From: Aliishimia sp039978895
GTDB taxonomy: Bacteria; Pseudomonadota; Alphaproteobacteria; Rhodobacterales; Rhodobacteraceae
DNA: 64,000 nucleotides
Assembly: GCA_039978895.1 (NCBI GenBank)
Contig: JBDWAL010000034.1
Span: 1-64,000 of the forward strand
Reading direction: 5' to 3'
Below are positions 44,414 to 54,005 of the stretch, piece by piece. The translations under genes and the position numbers were made by a program. Numbering within the stretch: position 1 is the first letter of the stretch; the number at the start of each line of letters is the position of its first letter. The notes below the pieces were generated by a model. That model was not told the origin of the DNA, made no database searches, and saw nothing but the letters and a program-made list of their open reading frames with translations.

Positions 44414-45172
44414 GTGAACCTGACCGAAGATGAATCAAAGCTGGTCTTTTCGATCATGCATGACCTGAGTGGTGAATTTGATCACTCGGAGGTGCGGCAG
44501 CGGGTTGGGCAAAAATTGCTTGATCTCCTCAAGGCAGATCACTTTGCGTCTTATGTCTGGGATGATACCGGTCAGGAGTTCGTATCTTGTGTTCAGCTCA
44601 ATATGTCAGATGACAACCTGCGCAGGTATGAGGGTTATTTTCAGTTTCACGATCCAATCACACCTGTTTTGCAAAAGCGTCGTAAGGCGACGCCCGTCAG
44701 CGAGGTCATGCGTCATGATCGCTTGGTAAGGACTGAATTTTTCAACGATTTCCTAAAGCAGGATGGGTTGTGTTATGGGCTAAATTATTTTGCATTCGAT
44801 CGGGGCGACAATATTGGTGATCTGCGTATTTGGCGTGGTGCCAATCGCGAGGATTTCACACCGCGGGATGCGCAGATTGTGGATGCTATCGGCCCCAGTC
44901 TGGTGAACGCTTTGATCCGTGCTCGTAACAATGGCACCAATGCGCCTTCATTGCGGTTTTCGCAAATAGCCCCGGAAATTGGCTTGACTGTGCGCGAAGC
45001 CGAGGTGGCTGATTTGCTTGTTACCGGGCAAACCGATGATGAGATTTGTGGAAAACTGGTGTTCTCCAAGCCGACTTTGCGCACGCATATTGCGGCAATC
45101 TTCCGCAAGTTAGGTCTGAACAGACGGTCGCAACTGGCGTTGTTCCTTGCCGAAAAAAATCATCATTTGTGA
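44414..45172 (+). CDS. LuxR-family regulator with N-terminal sensor domain
   Basis: 252 residues from the GTG at 44414 (MNLTEDESKLVFSIMHDL); a TTG at 44393 would add seven residues. Residues about 15-165 form an autoinducer-binding-like or GAF-like sensor (ASYVWDDTGQEFVSCVQ, YEGYFQFHDPITPVLQ, GLCYGLNYFAFDRGDNIGDLRIWR), and the C-terminal helix-turn-helix has GLTVREAEVADLLVTGQTDDEICGKLVFSKPTLRTHIAAIFRKLG. No luxI-type synthase is nearby. It is 60 bases upstream of the amidase gene in the same direction and probably controls the amidase/importer operon. Confidence 0.82.
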   Translation: MNLTEDESKLVFSIMHDLSGEFDHSEVRQRVGQKLLDLLKADHFASYVWDDTGQEFVSCVQLNMSDDNLRRYEGYFQFHDPITPVLQKRRKATPVSEVMRHDRLVRTEFFNDFLKQDGLCYGLNYFAFDRGDNIGDLRIWRGANREDFTPRDAQIVDAIGPSLVNALIRARNNGTNAPSLRFSQIAPEIGLTVREAEVADLLVTGQTDDEICGKLVFSKPTLRTHIAAIFRKLGLNRRSQLALFLAEKNHHL

Positions 45173-45232
45173 TGATAGCCTAAACAACATCGCTGCTTCT
45201 ATCCTTCTTGTAACAAAAACAGGGAGGCGCGC

Positions 45233-46615
45233 ATGCCACAAGATTTATCAGAACTGGACGGTGTTGCGACGATTGCAGCTTTTAAAAGTGGCGCTGTTAC
45301 TCCCGCCGCTTATGCAGAAGGACTGATCGAACGGGCCGCCGATAAGAGCGACCTCAATGCCATTCAGAGTTTTGCTGCAATTGCGTTGGGTCCAGACATC
45401 CTTGAAGCTATTGGTTCAGCCCCTGACGGCGCATTGGCGGGTCTGCCAGTTCTGGCAAAGGGCAACATCAACACGAACACGTATCCGACATCTGGTGGAA
45501 CAAAATCGCTGTTGTACCATACGCCAAAGACAAATGCGGGTGTTGTGAACCGGATAAAGGATGCAGGTGGTTTCATCGCGGCCAAGGCATCAATGCACGA
45601 ACTGGCATTCGGGATCACCTCGAATAACGCGGTTACGGGTGCTGTGCGCAATCCGGCTGATCTTGATATGATCGCAGGTGGGTCGTCAGGTGGTACGGCG
45701 GCTGCTGTTGCTGCGGGAATATTTCCAATCGGGCTCGGTACAGACACGGGTGGATCGTGCCGCATTCCAGCGGCGCTATGCGGTGTCGCAGGTTTTCGTC
45801 CGACGACTGGCCGCTATGACGGCGATGGAATTTTGCCGATTTCGCATACGCGCGACACGGTTGGAACAATTGCGCGATCCGTGCGCGACATTGCATTGAT
45901 TGATAACGTTCTTAGCGGTGAGGCCGGGGACGCAGGCACGATTGACCTATCTCAAGTGACGCTCGGCGTTCCAAAAGATCGGTTCTTCGACGATCTTGAA
46001 CCAGCGGTAGCGCAGGCAGTCGAAAATCAGCTGTCAGTGCTTAGCAATGCAGGCGTCAAACTGGTTGATGTAAGCTTCGAGGCGCTTTGGGCGCATAACG
46101 ATGCCTTTGGTTTTCCGGTTGTCTTGTACGAAGTGATGCGCGATTTGCCTGCTTATCTTGCAGAACACGCGCCTGACACATCTTTTGACGCGCTGATTGC
46201 TGGCATTGGATCGCCTGATGTCGCGGGAGCCTTTGCAAGTCAAATGGGTGCTGATGCCATGCCGCAGGCTGCATATGACGCGGCCATGAATGTGCACCGT
46301 CCGGCAATGCGCGAGACCTATGCCCAAGTCTTCGCAGATCATGGTCTGGATGCCATTGTTTTTCCAACGACGCCTCTTACCGCGCGCCCAATCGGTCAGG
46401 ATGAAACGGTTGAGTTGAACGGCGCGCAGGTGCCGACTTTCCCAACGTATATTCGCAATACTGATCTGGGTTCAAACATCGGCGCGCCGGGCATATCGCT
46501 GCCGTGTCCCGTCACATCAGGCTTGCCGGTAGGCATCGAATTTGACGCATTACCGGGTCAAGACCGTGCCCTTTTGGCGCTGGCAATGGCTGTTGAAAAA
46601 GCAATGGCGCAATAG
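45233..46615 (+). CDS. Amidase (amidase-signature family)
   Basis: 460 residues, ATG preceded by GGGAGG. The Ser-cisSer-Lys triad is complete: Lys76 in VLAKGNI, Ser151 in GGSSGG, and nucleophile Ser175 in TDTGGSCRIPAALCG; spacings of 75 and 24 residues match the family. It hydrolyses an amide to acid and ammonia, cytoplasmic. It is 28 bases upstream of an ABC importer operon, suggesting that the imported compound is a short amide or amidated amino-acid derivative. Intact. Confidence 0.9.
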   Translation: MPQDLSELDGVATIAAFKSGAVTPAAYAEGLIERAADKSDLNAIQSFAAIALGPDILEAIGSAPDGALAGLPVLAKGNINTNTYPTSGGTKSLLYHTPKTNAGVVNRIKDAGGFIAAKASMHELAFGITSNNAVTGAVRNPADLDMIAGGSSGGTAAAVAAGIFPIGLGTDTGGSCRIPAALCGVAGFRPTTGRYDGDGILPISHTRDTVGTIARSVRDIALIDNVLSGEAGDAGTIDLSQVTLGVPKDRFFDDLEPAVAQAVENQLSVLSNAGVKLVDVSFEALWAHNDAFGFPVVLYEVMRDLPAYLAEHAPDTSFDALIAGIGSPDVAGAFASQMGADAMPQAAYDAAMNVHRPAMRETYAQVFADHGLDAIVFPTTPLTARPIGQDETVELNGAQVPTFPTYIRNTDLGSNIGAPGISLPCPVTSGLPVGIEFDALPGQDRALLALAMAVEKAMAQ

Positions 46616-46643
46616 ACGCCGAAACCAACTAGGGAGAACTAAT

Positions 46644-47792
46644 ATGTTAAACAAAACACTACGCCTTTTGGCGAGCACGTCGATCGTGGCCATGATGGTT
46701 GCGGGCGCTGCACAAGCCGACATCAAAGTTGGTGTATTGGTGCCTGATTCAGGTCCGGCAGGGCTTTTTGGTCCGTCAACACGTAACGCAGCAGAGCTGG
46801 CCGCGCAGGTCATCAACGCAGGCGGCGGCATCAAGGGTGAACAGATCGAGCTGGTCTTTGCCGATGTTGGGGTCCCACCAGCCGAAGCGGCACAAGCTGC
46901 ATTGCGTCTGTGGAAAGGCGAGGGCGTTCAAGCCTTTGTCGGCATGCATGATTCCGCCGTGCGAGAGGCCCTGCTTGGCCGTTTCAATGGGGAAGTGCCC
47001 TTTGTCTATACACCTGTATACGAGGGCGGTGCCTGCGCAGATGGGCTTTATGTGACGGGCGAAACTCCAAGCCAGCAATTGGCACCTGTCATTCCGTATC
47101 TGATGGATGCCGAGAAGGTCTCCAAGTGGTATCTGATCGGGCATGACTACAACTGGCCACGCGACACGAACGCACTGGCCAAAGGCTACATCGGCGAAGC
47201 AGGTGGCGAAGTAGTCGGCGAAGAGTATCTTCCCTTTTCGGTTGCCGAATTTGACAGCTCACTTCAGCGGATCAAGGAAAGTGGTGCGGATGCTGTTCTG
47301 ATCACACTTGTTGGTGGTGGCTCGGTCGGGTTCAATGTCAGCTTTGCGGGCTTTGGCATGGATAAGCAGGCCATCCGCCTCGGCACACTGATCGAAGAGA
47401 ACACGCTGGCTGGTATCGGCGCGGATAACACCAAGCGCCTGTTCTCAACGTCCGGTTATTTTAGCTCAATCGAAGGCGAAGCGGCGGCAACATTTGCGGC
47501 TGACTATGCTGCGGCTTTTGGGGCTGATGCACCTGCGCTTAATACTTTGGGTCAGTCATCTTACGAGGGTCTGATGTTGTTGGATGCGTTGGCAGAAAAA
47601 GCCGGTAGCCTTGATGTTGCAGCAATGGATGCGGCGGCTGAGGGTCTGACATGGGCAACGCCGCGCGGCGACAACACGCTGACAGGGCGCCACATGGCGC
47701 AGACGATTTATCTGGCGGACGGTTCAAGCGGTGCATTCGAAGTCGTAACATCGTTTGCCAACGTCGCTTCATCAGAGGCCTGCGCGAACTAA
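46644..47792 (+). CDS. Branched-chain amino acid/urea-type ABC substrate-binding protein
   Basis: 382 residues from ATG 46644 with AGGGAGA upstream; the open frame extends further but overlaps the amidase. Signal peptide MLNKTLRLLASTSIVAMMVAGAAQA, then the type I periplasmic-binding fold with IKVGVLVPDSGPAGLFGPSTRNAAELAAQVINAGGGIKG and FVGMHDSAVREALLGRFNGEVPFVYTP, as in UrtA/FmdD-like proteins. A next-door amidase suggests an amide substrate rather than leucine. First gene of the importer. Confidence 0.87.
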   Translation: MLNKTLRLLASTSIVAMMVAGAAQADIKVGVLVPDSGPAGLFGPSTRNAAELAAQVINAGGGIKGEQIELVFADVGVPPAEAAQAALRLWKGEGVQAFVGMHDSAVREALLGRFNGEVPFVYTPVYEGGACADGLYVTGETPSQQLAPVIPYLMDAEKVSKWYLIGHDYNWPRDTNALAKGYIGEAGGEVVGEEYLPFSVAEFDSSLQRIKESGADAVLITLVGGGSVGFNVSFAGFGMDKQAIRLGTLIEENTLAGIGADNTKRLFSTSGYFSSIEGEAAATFAADYAAAFGADAPALNTLGQSSYEGLMLLDALAEKAGSLDVAAMDAAAEGLTWATPRGDNTLTGRHMAQTIYLADGSSGAFEVVTSFANVASSEACAN

Positions 47793-48638
47793 ATGACTGT
47801 TCTGATCCTCAACCTTATCTGGCAGATCAGCACTTTGGCGATGGTTGCCTTGGGACTTGCTATCGTCTTTGGCAAGTTGCGGATCATGAACATGGCACAT
47901 GGTGAGTTTGTGATGATCGGGGCCTATGCGCCGATCATCACCAGCAACCTTGGCTTGCCCATGTGGCTACAACTTCCGGTTTGTATTGTGACGGTCGCCC
48001 TTGTGGCACTGCTTTTTGAGCGCGTCATCATCCGACATCTATATGGGCGCATGTTTGACAGCCTGCTTGCCACGTGGGGCATCGCAATTTTGCTGCGAGA
48101 GGTGGTCGAATTGCTGTTTGGGCGCGGTTATCAGTCGGTGAGCGTGCCTATCCCCGGAACAGTAGATGTCTTGGGAGCCCAATATCCATTGTACCGGATT
48201 GTAGTGGTTGCTGTGATCTTGGTTGGATTTGCTGCACTTGCGTGGTGGAACCGTCGATCCAAAGTTGCCACACAGATCAAGGCAATGGTGGGCAACCCCG
48301 AATTGGCTCAAGCGGTTGGTATCAACACCGGACGGTTGTCTGCGGCGGCGTTTGTCTTTGGGTGTTGCACTGCAGGTGTGGCTGGTTTGCTGTTGGCGCC
48401 GACAATCAGAATTGAGCCCGTGATGGGCATTGATTATCTGATCCGCTCGTTCTTTGCGTTGGTGGTCGGGGGGTTGGGCAGCTTAGAAGGGCTTGGCCTT
48501 GGCGTGACGCTGATCGCAGGCACACAATCGGTTATCGGCGCGTTCGCTAGCCAGACCTATGGCTATCTCGCTGTGCTGACACTTTCAATTTTATTCTTGT
48601 GGCTGAAACCTGATGGTATTCGTTCTTCTTCCCGTTAG
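47793..48638 (+). CDS. ABC transporter permease (LivH/UrtB-like)
   Basis: 281 residues immediately after the binding-protein stop. It has the LivH features ALGLAIVFGKLRIMNMAHGEFVMIGAYA and SFFALVVGGLGSLEGLGLG, and about eight membrane helices. Its end overlaps the fused permease-ATPase gene by 26 bases. Confidence 0.87.
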   Translation: MTVLILNLIWQISTLAMVALGLAIVFGKLRIMNMAHGEFVMIGAYAPIITSNLGLPMWLQLPVCIVTVALVALLFERVIIRHLYGRMFDSLLATWGIAILLREVVELLFGRGYQSVSVPIPGTVDVLGAQYPLYRIVVVAVILVGFAALAWWNRRSKVATQIKAMVGNPELAQAVGINTGRLSAAAFVFGCCTAGVAGLLLAPTIRIEPVMGIDYLIRSFFALVVGGLGSLEGLGLGVTLIAGTQSVIGAFASQTYGYLAVLTLSILFLWLKPDGIRSSSR

Positions 48639-50358
48639 CCTTTTGTTGGCGGTGCTACTGCTGATCCCTCAGATGTTTGGGGATTTTGTCGCTTACCAGA
48701 TCGGCCTCTACCTGATCTATGGCATTGCGGCGCAAGGCATCGGATATCTCTGGGGCAAAACGGGCATTCTACCTTTGGGGCAGGCCTTGTTCTTTGGTGT
48801 CGCCGCATACGCCACGGCCATGACGCTTCGCAATGTGGAAAGCCTGCCTGCGCAACTGGGGCTCGCAGTGGTCGTCATGGCGGCGATAGGTTTGTTGGCT
48901 TACGGATTGGCCACGTTGATCTTTAAGGGGCGCAGCGAAAGTGGGCCGTATTTTTCCCTTATAACATTGGCGCTTGTCATGATTGCCGAGCAGATTGCCA
49001 ACACCGCATCCGGTCTGACAGGTGGCTTTAACGGGCTGTCGGGTTTTAACAGCGTAGGTGGCCTCGACCCGTATAGCACCTTTTACTATTTGGTTGTCAG
49101 CTGCACGGTTATTGTGTCTGGGGCTTTGCTTATCTTGAACCGCTTGCCGGTCGATCTGGTGGTGAAAGGTGTGGCTGACAACGAACCGCGTCTGCAACTT
49201 TTGGGCTTTGCAACCCATAGAGTCAAAGGGGCAGCCTTTGCTTTTTCGGCTGTCATCGCGGCCTTGGCAGGTGGGCTTTTTGCATCCCACCAAGGGATCG
49301 TGACCCCTATATCCTCTGGATTTGGGCTGTCAGCAGAGTTGGTGATACTTGCCGCCATCGGGGGGCGGTTTCATGTTTTAGGGCCACTTTTGGGTGCTGT
49401 CCTTGTGGGTTTGGCCTCAGCCGAATTACGCGACAGTTTCCCATATTGGGAGATCGTCATGGCCCTTGGATTCATTGTCGTGGTCCTCAAAGCACCGGGC
49501 GGCTTGGCCGAGTTGATCGAACAGATTTCACGGCGTTTCTGGACGCCTTCGGCGGGTGAGCCGGCCGCGCCTCTGAACGCACCTTCCCCGCGTGCCCCGC
49601 GTATTTTGGCCCCGCTGGTATTTGAGGATGTGAAGCTCCAGATCGGCGTAGTTCGCATTCTGAATGGTATCACTTTTGAAACGCCAACCGAGGGGACCGT
49701 CAGCATAATCGGGCCAAATGGCGCGGGCAAGACCAGTGCCTTAAACACCATTACCGGCAATCTAGGCGTCACTGAGGGGCACATTCGTCTTGGCAATGCA
49801 GCCATTGAAAACCGCGGGCCGCACGCCGCATTGGGCAACGGGATTGGCCGCAAACTTCAGGTGCCGTCCGTCTTTTTCACCATGAGCGTGGCTGAGAACT
49901 TAACCCTCGCTATGCTGGCTGGTCGCGCAGCGCCACGCGATCTGTTCAGCAGGTCCACGTTCGGATGGGAGTCCGACGCGCTCACCCGTGTTTTGGCGAA
50001 CCCCAACCTGTCGCTTCAGGGGGACCTCGCAAAAATGGCCGGAAGTTTACCGCAGGGCCACCGACAATTTCTTGAGTTTGCGATGACAACGGCGTCTGAA
50101 CCTACATTGCTTTTGTTGGATGAACCTTGTGCTGGTCTGTCGCCAGGTGAAACAGCTATCATGACGCAATTGGTGCAAGACTTTCAAAGTCAAAGTGGCG
50201 GGCTTGTCATCGTTATTGAACACGACATGAGCATTGTTGAAGCCATCTCGGACAAGGTTCTTGTCTTGCATCAAGGGCAGGTTTTGGCTTTTGACACCTA
50301 CAAAAACGTTCGTGCTAACCCGCAGGTACAGTCCGTTTATGCCGGAGCAACCAAATGA
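48613..50358 (+). CDS. Fused ABC permease and ATP-binding protein (LivM-LivG type)
   Basis: 581 residues. Residues 1-300 are a LivM/UrtC-like permease (GYLWGKTGILPLGQALFFGVAAYATAM; GGRFHVLGPLLGAVLVG). After a proline-rich linker (about residues 310-330) a LivG/UrtD-type ATPase follows with Walker A IGPNGAGKTS, a signature region GSLPQGHRQFLEFAM, Walker B LLLLDEPCAGLSPGE and a switch histidine in IEHDMSI. The signature lacks the usual LSGGQ (it reads LPQGH), a feature known in some UrtD-like proteins. Fusion of these two subunits is less common than separate genes. Confidence 0.88.
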   Translation: MVFVLLPVSLLLAVLLLIPQMFGDFVAYQIGLYLIYGIAAQGIGYLWGKTGILPLGQALFFGVAAYATAMTLRNVESLPAQLGLAVVVMAAIGLLAYGLATLIFKGRSESGPYFSLITLALVMIAEQIANTASGLTGGFNGLSGFNSVGGLDPYSTFYYLVVSCTVIVSGALLILNRLPVDLVVKGVADNEPRLQLLGFATHRVKGAAFAFSAVIAALAGGLFASHQGIVTPISSGFGLSAELVILAAIGGRFHVLGPLLGAVLVGLASAELRDSFPYWEIVMALGFIVVVLKAPGGLAELIEQISRRFWTPSAGEPAAPLNAPSPRAPRILAPLVFEDVKLQIGVVRILNGITFETPTEGTVSIIGPNGAGKTSALNTITGNLGVTEGHIRLGNAAIENRGPHAALGNGIGRKLQVPSVFFTMSVAENLTLAMLAGRAAPRDLFSRSTFGWESDALTRVLANPNLSLQGDLAKMAGSLPQGHRQFLEFAMTTASEPTLLLLDEPCAGLSPGETAIMTQLVQDFQSQSGGLVIVIEHDMSIVEAISDKVLVLHQGQVLAFDTYKNVRANPQVQSVYAGATK

Positions 50359-51038
50359 CAACGTTGTTGGAAATCAAAAACCTGACGGGTGGGTATGGCG
50401 ACACGAACGTGATCTTTAACTTGTCCACTCGTGTCGAAGCTGGACAAGTGCTGGGCGTGTTTGGGCGCAATGGGGTTGGAAAGACAACGTTGGCGCGTTT
50501 GATACAGGGCAGCTTAAATCCGGCCAGTGGCAATCTTGTTCTTCAGGGCAAGGAGATTGCAGGCCTCAAGGCGCATAAGAGACGGGCGATAGGCATTGGC
50601 TACATGCCACAAACAAATATGGTTTTTAACGACCTCACCGTTTTGGAAAACCTGTCCATCGGCAAACCCTCGCGCCCCCTTGAGCCATATTTTGACAGGT
50701 TCCCCCGCCTTGCAGAACGTCTTGATCAACCGGCTGGGACGATGTCGGGTGGCGAGCGTAAAATTCTGGCGTTTGTGCGTACAATGGTCGAAGACACCAA
50801 CATGATCATTCTGGACGAACCGTCAGAAGGTGTGCAGCCCGAAAACATCGGGTTGATGGCGCAATGCCTTCGCGAACGTGTAGACGCCGGAGCAGGCGCT
50901 TTTTTATGTGAGCAGAATTTGAATTTTCTGACGGAGGTTGCTGATCATTACCTCGGTATCGACTCGGGCAAAGCCATCATGGATTGTAAAGCCGCAGACA
51001 TTTCACCAGATGAGGTGCGATCCGCGCTTTCGCTTTGA
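50355..51038 (+). CDS. ABC transporter ATP-binding protein (LivF/UrtE-like)
   Basis: 227 residues. Walker A FGRNGVGKTT, signature TMSGGERKILAFVRTM, Walker B MIILDEPSEGVQP, and a VDHYLGIDSGK-like end. Its start overlaps the fusion gene by 4 bases. It completes a five-domain importer (binding protein, two permeases, two ATPases). Confidence 0.88.
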   Translation: MTTLLEIKNLTGGYGDTNVIFNLSTRVEAGQVLGVFGRNGVGKTTLARLIQGSLNPASGNLVLQGKEIAGLKAHKRRAIGIGYMPQTNMVFNDLTVLENLSIGKPSRPLEPYFDRFPRLAERLDQPAGTMSGGERKILAFVRTMVEDTNMIILDEPSEGVQPENIGLMAQCLRERVDAGAGAFLCEQNLNFLTEVADHYLGIDSGKAIMDCKAADISPDEVRSALSL

Positions 51039-51381
51039 ACGCGAGAAAAGTTGTCATGTCGTAGTTCGAAACGTGTGGGGGCTGGATTGCCGGTCAACAC
51101 GCTGGCCGATAACGCATTGACCCGCGCCATGAGAGAGCATCAGCATCCTTCGGATGCGTTTGACGTTTTGCATTTTTGTGCAGAGTGCCATGGAAATCTA
51201 ACGGGTGTGATACTGCATGAGAAATTTCAACGTTCGCTATGTTCGAGCGACCGGCGGCCTCACAGGTTTAAATGGACAGGGGCCGTTCGCTGAGTTTGCA
51301 GCGAAGGTCGGCTTCGAGCCTGTCGTGACAAACTTTTTGCTGCCCACGCACACCGAATGCTTGGCATGCAAATGTCCTTTC
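51039..51381. other. Intergenic region, nothing recognised
   Basis: About 340 bases between the convergent livF-like gene and the DMGDH-like gene. A plus-strand frame around 51120-51290 contains a CAECHGNL segment, but I recognise no family. No terminator with a T tract was identified. Confidence 0.4.
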
Positions 51382-53814
51382 TTAACCCCGCATAAGCGTG
51401 TGGTCCGGATCATAGGGGGACGATTTTATGACAGTTGCCTGCACCAGCTTGCCGCATAGGTCCAGTTCAAGCGCCGCCCCCGTTTGCGCAACATCTAATT
51501 CAACAAACGCATATGCGAGGTTCTTGCCGACACGGTGCCCCCAATCGCCCGATGTTACCGTTCCGACAACCTTATCATTCAGAACAACTGACGCACCGCC
51601 GTGTGCCGGGGCGTCGGTCGTCGCGATGTCGAGCGTGACCAGTCGCTTTGCTGGACCATTGGCCTTACGTTTAATCAACGCATCACGACCAATGAAATCG
51701 CCTTTGTTCAGTTTCACAAACCGCTCCAAGCCGGTCTCGAACGGATCGAACTCAGTGATCAAATCGGCTTTCCAATGCAGGAACCCTTTTTCCATCCGCA
51801 TCGCTTCCACTGCGCGAGCGCCGAATAGTTGCAAACCGTACGCTTTGCCCGCGTCCCTGAGCGCAAGATAGGCGGCATAAAGCGAGGCATTGGGAACGTG
51901 GATTTCATAGGCTAGCTCGCCCGAAAAGCTAACGGCCAAAACCGTGACGGGGGAAAACCCGACAAACGCCTCGCGCGCTGACAGCCAAGGAAACGCCTTT
52001 TGCGACCAGTCGCCACGCGCGCAGGTAGCCAGCACGTCACGGGCCTTCGGACCTGCAAGCACTAGGATTGTCTGATCGTTGGTCAGGCTGTGAATCTGAA
52101 CGTCTTCGTCAGGGTTCAGATGGGCGGTCAGCCAATCCATGTCATGGCATTCAGATGCGGCTGCCGACCCGTACCAGACGCGCGCAGGCCCACGGTCCGA
52201 AGCGGGAAGATTGGCAATTGTCGCTTCGCCCTTGATCATGCCGTGGGGGTTCAGCAGATATCCCAACCCGACGCGGCCATCGCGCTTGGTCACGTTTCCG
52301 CACATCATGCGATCGAGAAACGTATGACGATCCGCCCCTGTGATCTCGAACCGGTTAAAGCCGCTCACTTCGCAGAGCCCAACGTTGCGTTGCACGTTGT
52401 CCACCTCGGAAGCGATAAGGTCGAAGGTTTCATCGAAGTTGAAGCCAAGAGTTGGTTGAAAGTCAGGCGCAGGCTTGATGTATTCTACGCGCTCCCAACC
52501 GTTCACTACTGTAAACTCCGCACCTTCGGCCGCCAGAACCGGTGTCAGCGGCGTTGTCTTGGCGGGCCGTCCGGCGGCGCGATGTTCGTGGGGGAAATGG
52601 AACCGGAATTCGTTTTGGTAGTCTTCGATTGCTTTCAACGCTGTCAGTTCCACATTCGCATGTCCGGTGAACCTGCGCGGATCAATGCACCACGTATCAT
52701 AGCAGGCTTCGCCGTGAACGATCTGTTGCGCCAAGAGCCAGCCATGACCGCCACCTTCGCCCAGACCTGCACGTAAGCCGATGATGCAGAACGCATTGCG
52801 TTTGTTCGGGATGGGTCCAACCAAGGGTGCGCCGTCAATTGTATAGGTGATCGGGCCGTTAACCACACGTTTGATACCCACTTCTGTTAATGCAGGCATG
52901 CGGGCAAATGCGCCTTCAAGTACGTCCATCACGCGATCAAGATCATCGGGGCAAAGGTCATTGGAAAAGCTGGGACTGATCCCGTCCATGCCCCATGTTT
53001 TACAATCCTGCTCGTAGAAACCGACCAACAGGCCGTTCTTTTCCTGCCGGGAGTAGTAGTCCGAGATCGGACAGCGCAGTAGCGGCATGCGGTGGCCTGC
53101 TTCGACAATCGCGGGGATGTCTTCGGTTACGAAATACTGATGTTCCATCGACGCAACAGGATGGTGGACACCCATCATTGCCCCCACTTCGTTCACGCGA
53201 TAACCGCAGGCATTCACCACGATGTCGGCGTCAATGCTGCCTTTGTCCGTCTCAACTGTCCATGTATCGTCGCTGTGTTGGCGCAATCCTGTCACCGACG
53301 TTTGCCGGTACACTTCGGCCCCAGCATTGCGAGCATGAAAGGCAAGTGCTTGGCATAGTTGGGCGGGGTCAATGTCGCCATCTTCACCATCCCAAAGGCC
53401 ACCCAATAGATTATCCGTTGATATCAACGGATGGCGTTTTGCGCATTCTTGGGCGTCCAGAACCTCAAAAGTGACACCCATACCACGCGCCATTGATGCA
53501 AAATGTCGGTAGCCTTGCATGTGCGCTTCGGTGTTTGCCAGCCGGATGCCGCCATCACCATGGTGATATCCGACTGGGTAATCTGGGTCATCGCGCAACT
53601 TTTTATAAAGGGCGATTGAGTGCTTTTTCAGGCGAACCATTGTCTGGTTCATGCCAAAGTTCGTAACTTGTGCCGCCGAATGCCACGTTGTTCCTGATGT
53701 TAGTTCGTCCCGTTCAATCAAGACGACGTCTGACCAGCCTTCTTGCGTCAGGTGATACAGTGTCGAGCACCCGGCAATGCCGCCGCCAATGACCACAACT
53801 TTTGTGCGCGATTT
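51382..53814 (-). CDS. Dimethylglycine/sarcosine dehydrogenase-like FAD protein with GcvT domain
   Basis: 810 residues from the ATG complementing 53812-53814 (MKSRTKVVVIGGGIAGCS). FAD-binding GGGIAGCSTLYHLTQEGW is followed by ELTSGTTWHSAAQV, where His is the residue that binds FAD covalently in DMGDH-type enzymes, a DAO fold to about 380, a middle FAO_M domain, a folate-binding GcvT domain (about 430-700; FDRMMCGNVTKRDGRVGLGYLLNPHG) and a GcvT C-terminal barrel. It oxidatively demethylates a methylated glycine or similar amine, passing the one-carbon unit to tetrahydrofolate. It is divergent from the mttB-like gene, with which it probably acts on methylated amines or betaines. Confidence 0.87.
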   Translation of the reverse strand, partial: KSRTKVVVIGGGIAGCSTLYHLTQEGWSDVVLIERDELTSGTTWHSAAQVTNFGMNQTMVRLKKHSIALYKKLRDDPDYPVGYHHGDGGIRLANTEAHMQGYRHFASMARGMGVTFEVLDAQECAKRHPLISTDNLLGGLWDGEDGDIDPAQLCQALAFHARNAGAEVYRQTSVTGLRQHSDDTWTVETDKGSIDADIVVNACGYRVNEVGAMMGVHHPVASMEHQYFVTEDIPAIVEAGHRMPLLRCPISDYYSRQEKNGLLVGFYEQDCKTWGMDGISPSFSNDLCPDDLDRVMDVLEGAFARMPALTEVGIKRVVNGPITYTIDGAPLVGPIPNKRNAFCIIGLRAGLGEGGGHGWLLAQQIVHGEACYDTWCIDPRRFTGHANVELTALKAIEDYQNEFRFHFPHEHRAAGRPAKTTPLTPVLAAEGAEFTVVNGWERVEYIKPAPDFQPTLGFNFDETFDLIASEVDNVQRNVGLCEVSGFNRFEITGADRHTFLDRMMCGNVTKRDGRVGLGYLLNPHGMIKGEATIANLPASDRGPARVWYGSAAASECHDMDWLTAHLNPDEDVQIHSLTNDQTILVLAGPKARDVLATCARGDWSQKAFPWLSAREAFVGFSPVTVLAVSFSGELAYEIHVPNASLYAAYLALRDAGKAYGLQLFGARAVEAMRMEKGFLHWKADLITEFDPFETGLERFVKLNKGDFIGRDALIKRKANGPAKRLVTLDIATTDAPAHGGASVVLNDKVVGTVTSGDWGHRVGKNLAYAFVELDVAQTGAALELDLCGKLVQATVIKSSPYDPDHTLMRG

Positions 53815-53908
53815 CATGATGTATCTCCTGCCGATATCGCCGATCACAGGGGTTTATTTTGCTGTTTGCCACAATGATTAGTTTGTAACTTTCAAAAAAT
53901 CACAATTA

Positions 53909-53928
53909 AATTCCAGTTTCCAGGAATT
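53909..53928. promoter_or_regulatory. Operator candidate between the DMGDH-like and mttB-like genes
   Basis: AATTCC (53909-53914) and GGAATT (53923-53928) form a 6-base inverted repeat with an 8-base spacer in the 190-base divergent promoter region. It is a plausible binding site for the LysR gene at 55.5-56.5 kb. Confidence 0.35.
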
Positions 53929-54005
53929 ATACGGCAAGAATTGCTTCCGCATGTGAAACCGGGCTGTTCTTAACGGTGTGGGTAAACGTGGATGGGCAGG
54001 GCGCT

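Noticed and set aside
44414..45172. Quorum-sensing locus
   Set aside because: A LuxR-type regulator is present but no LuxI-type synthase gene is found within the window.
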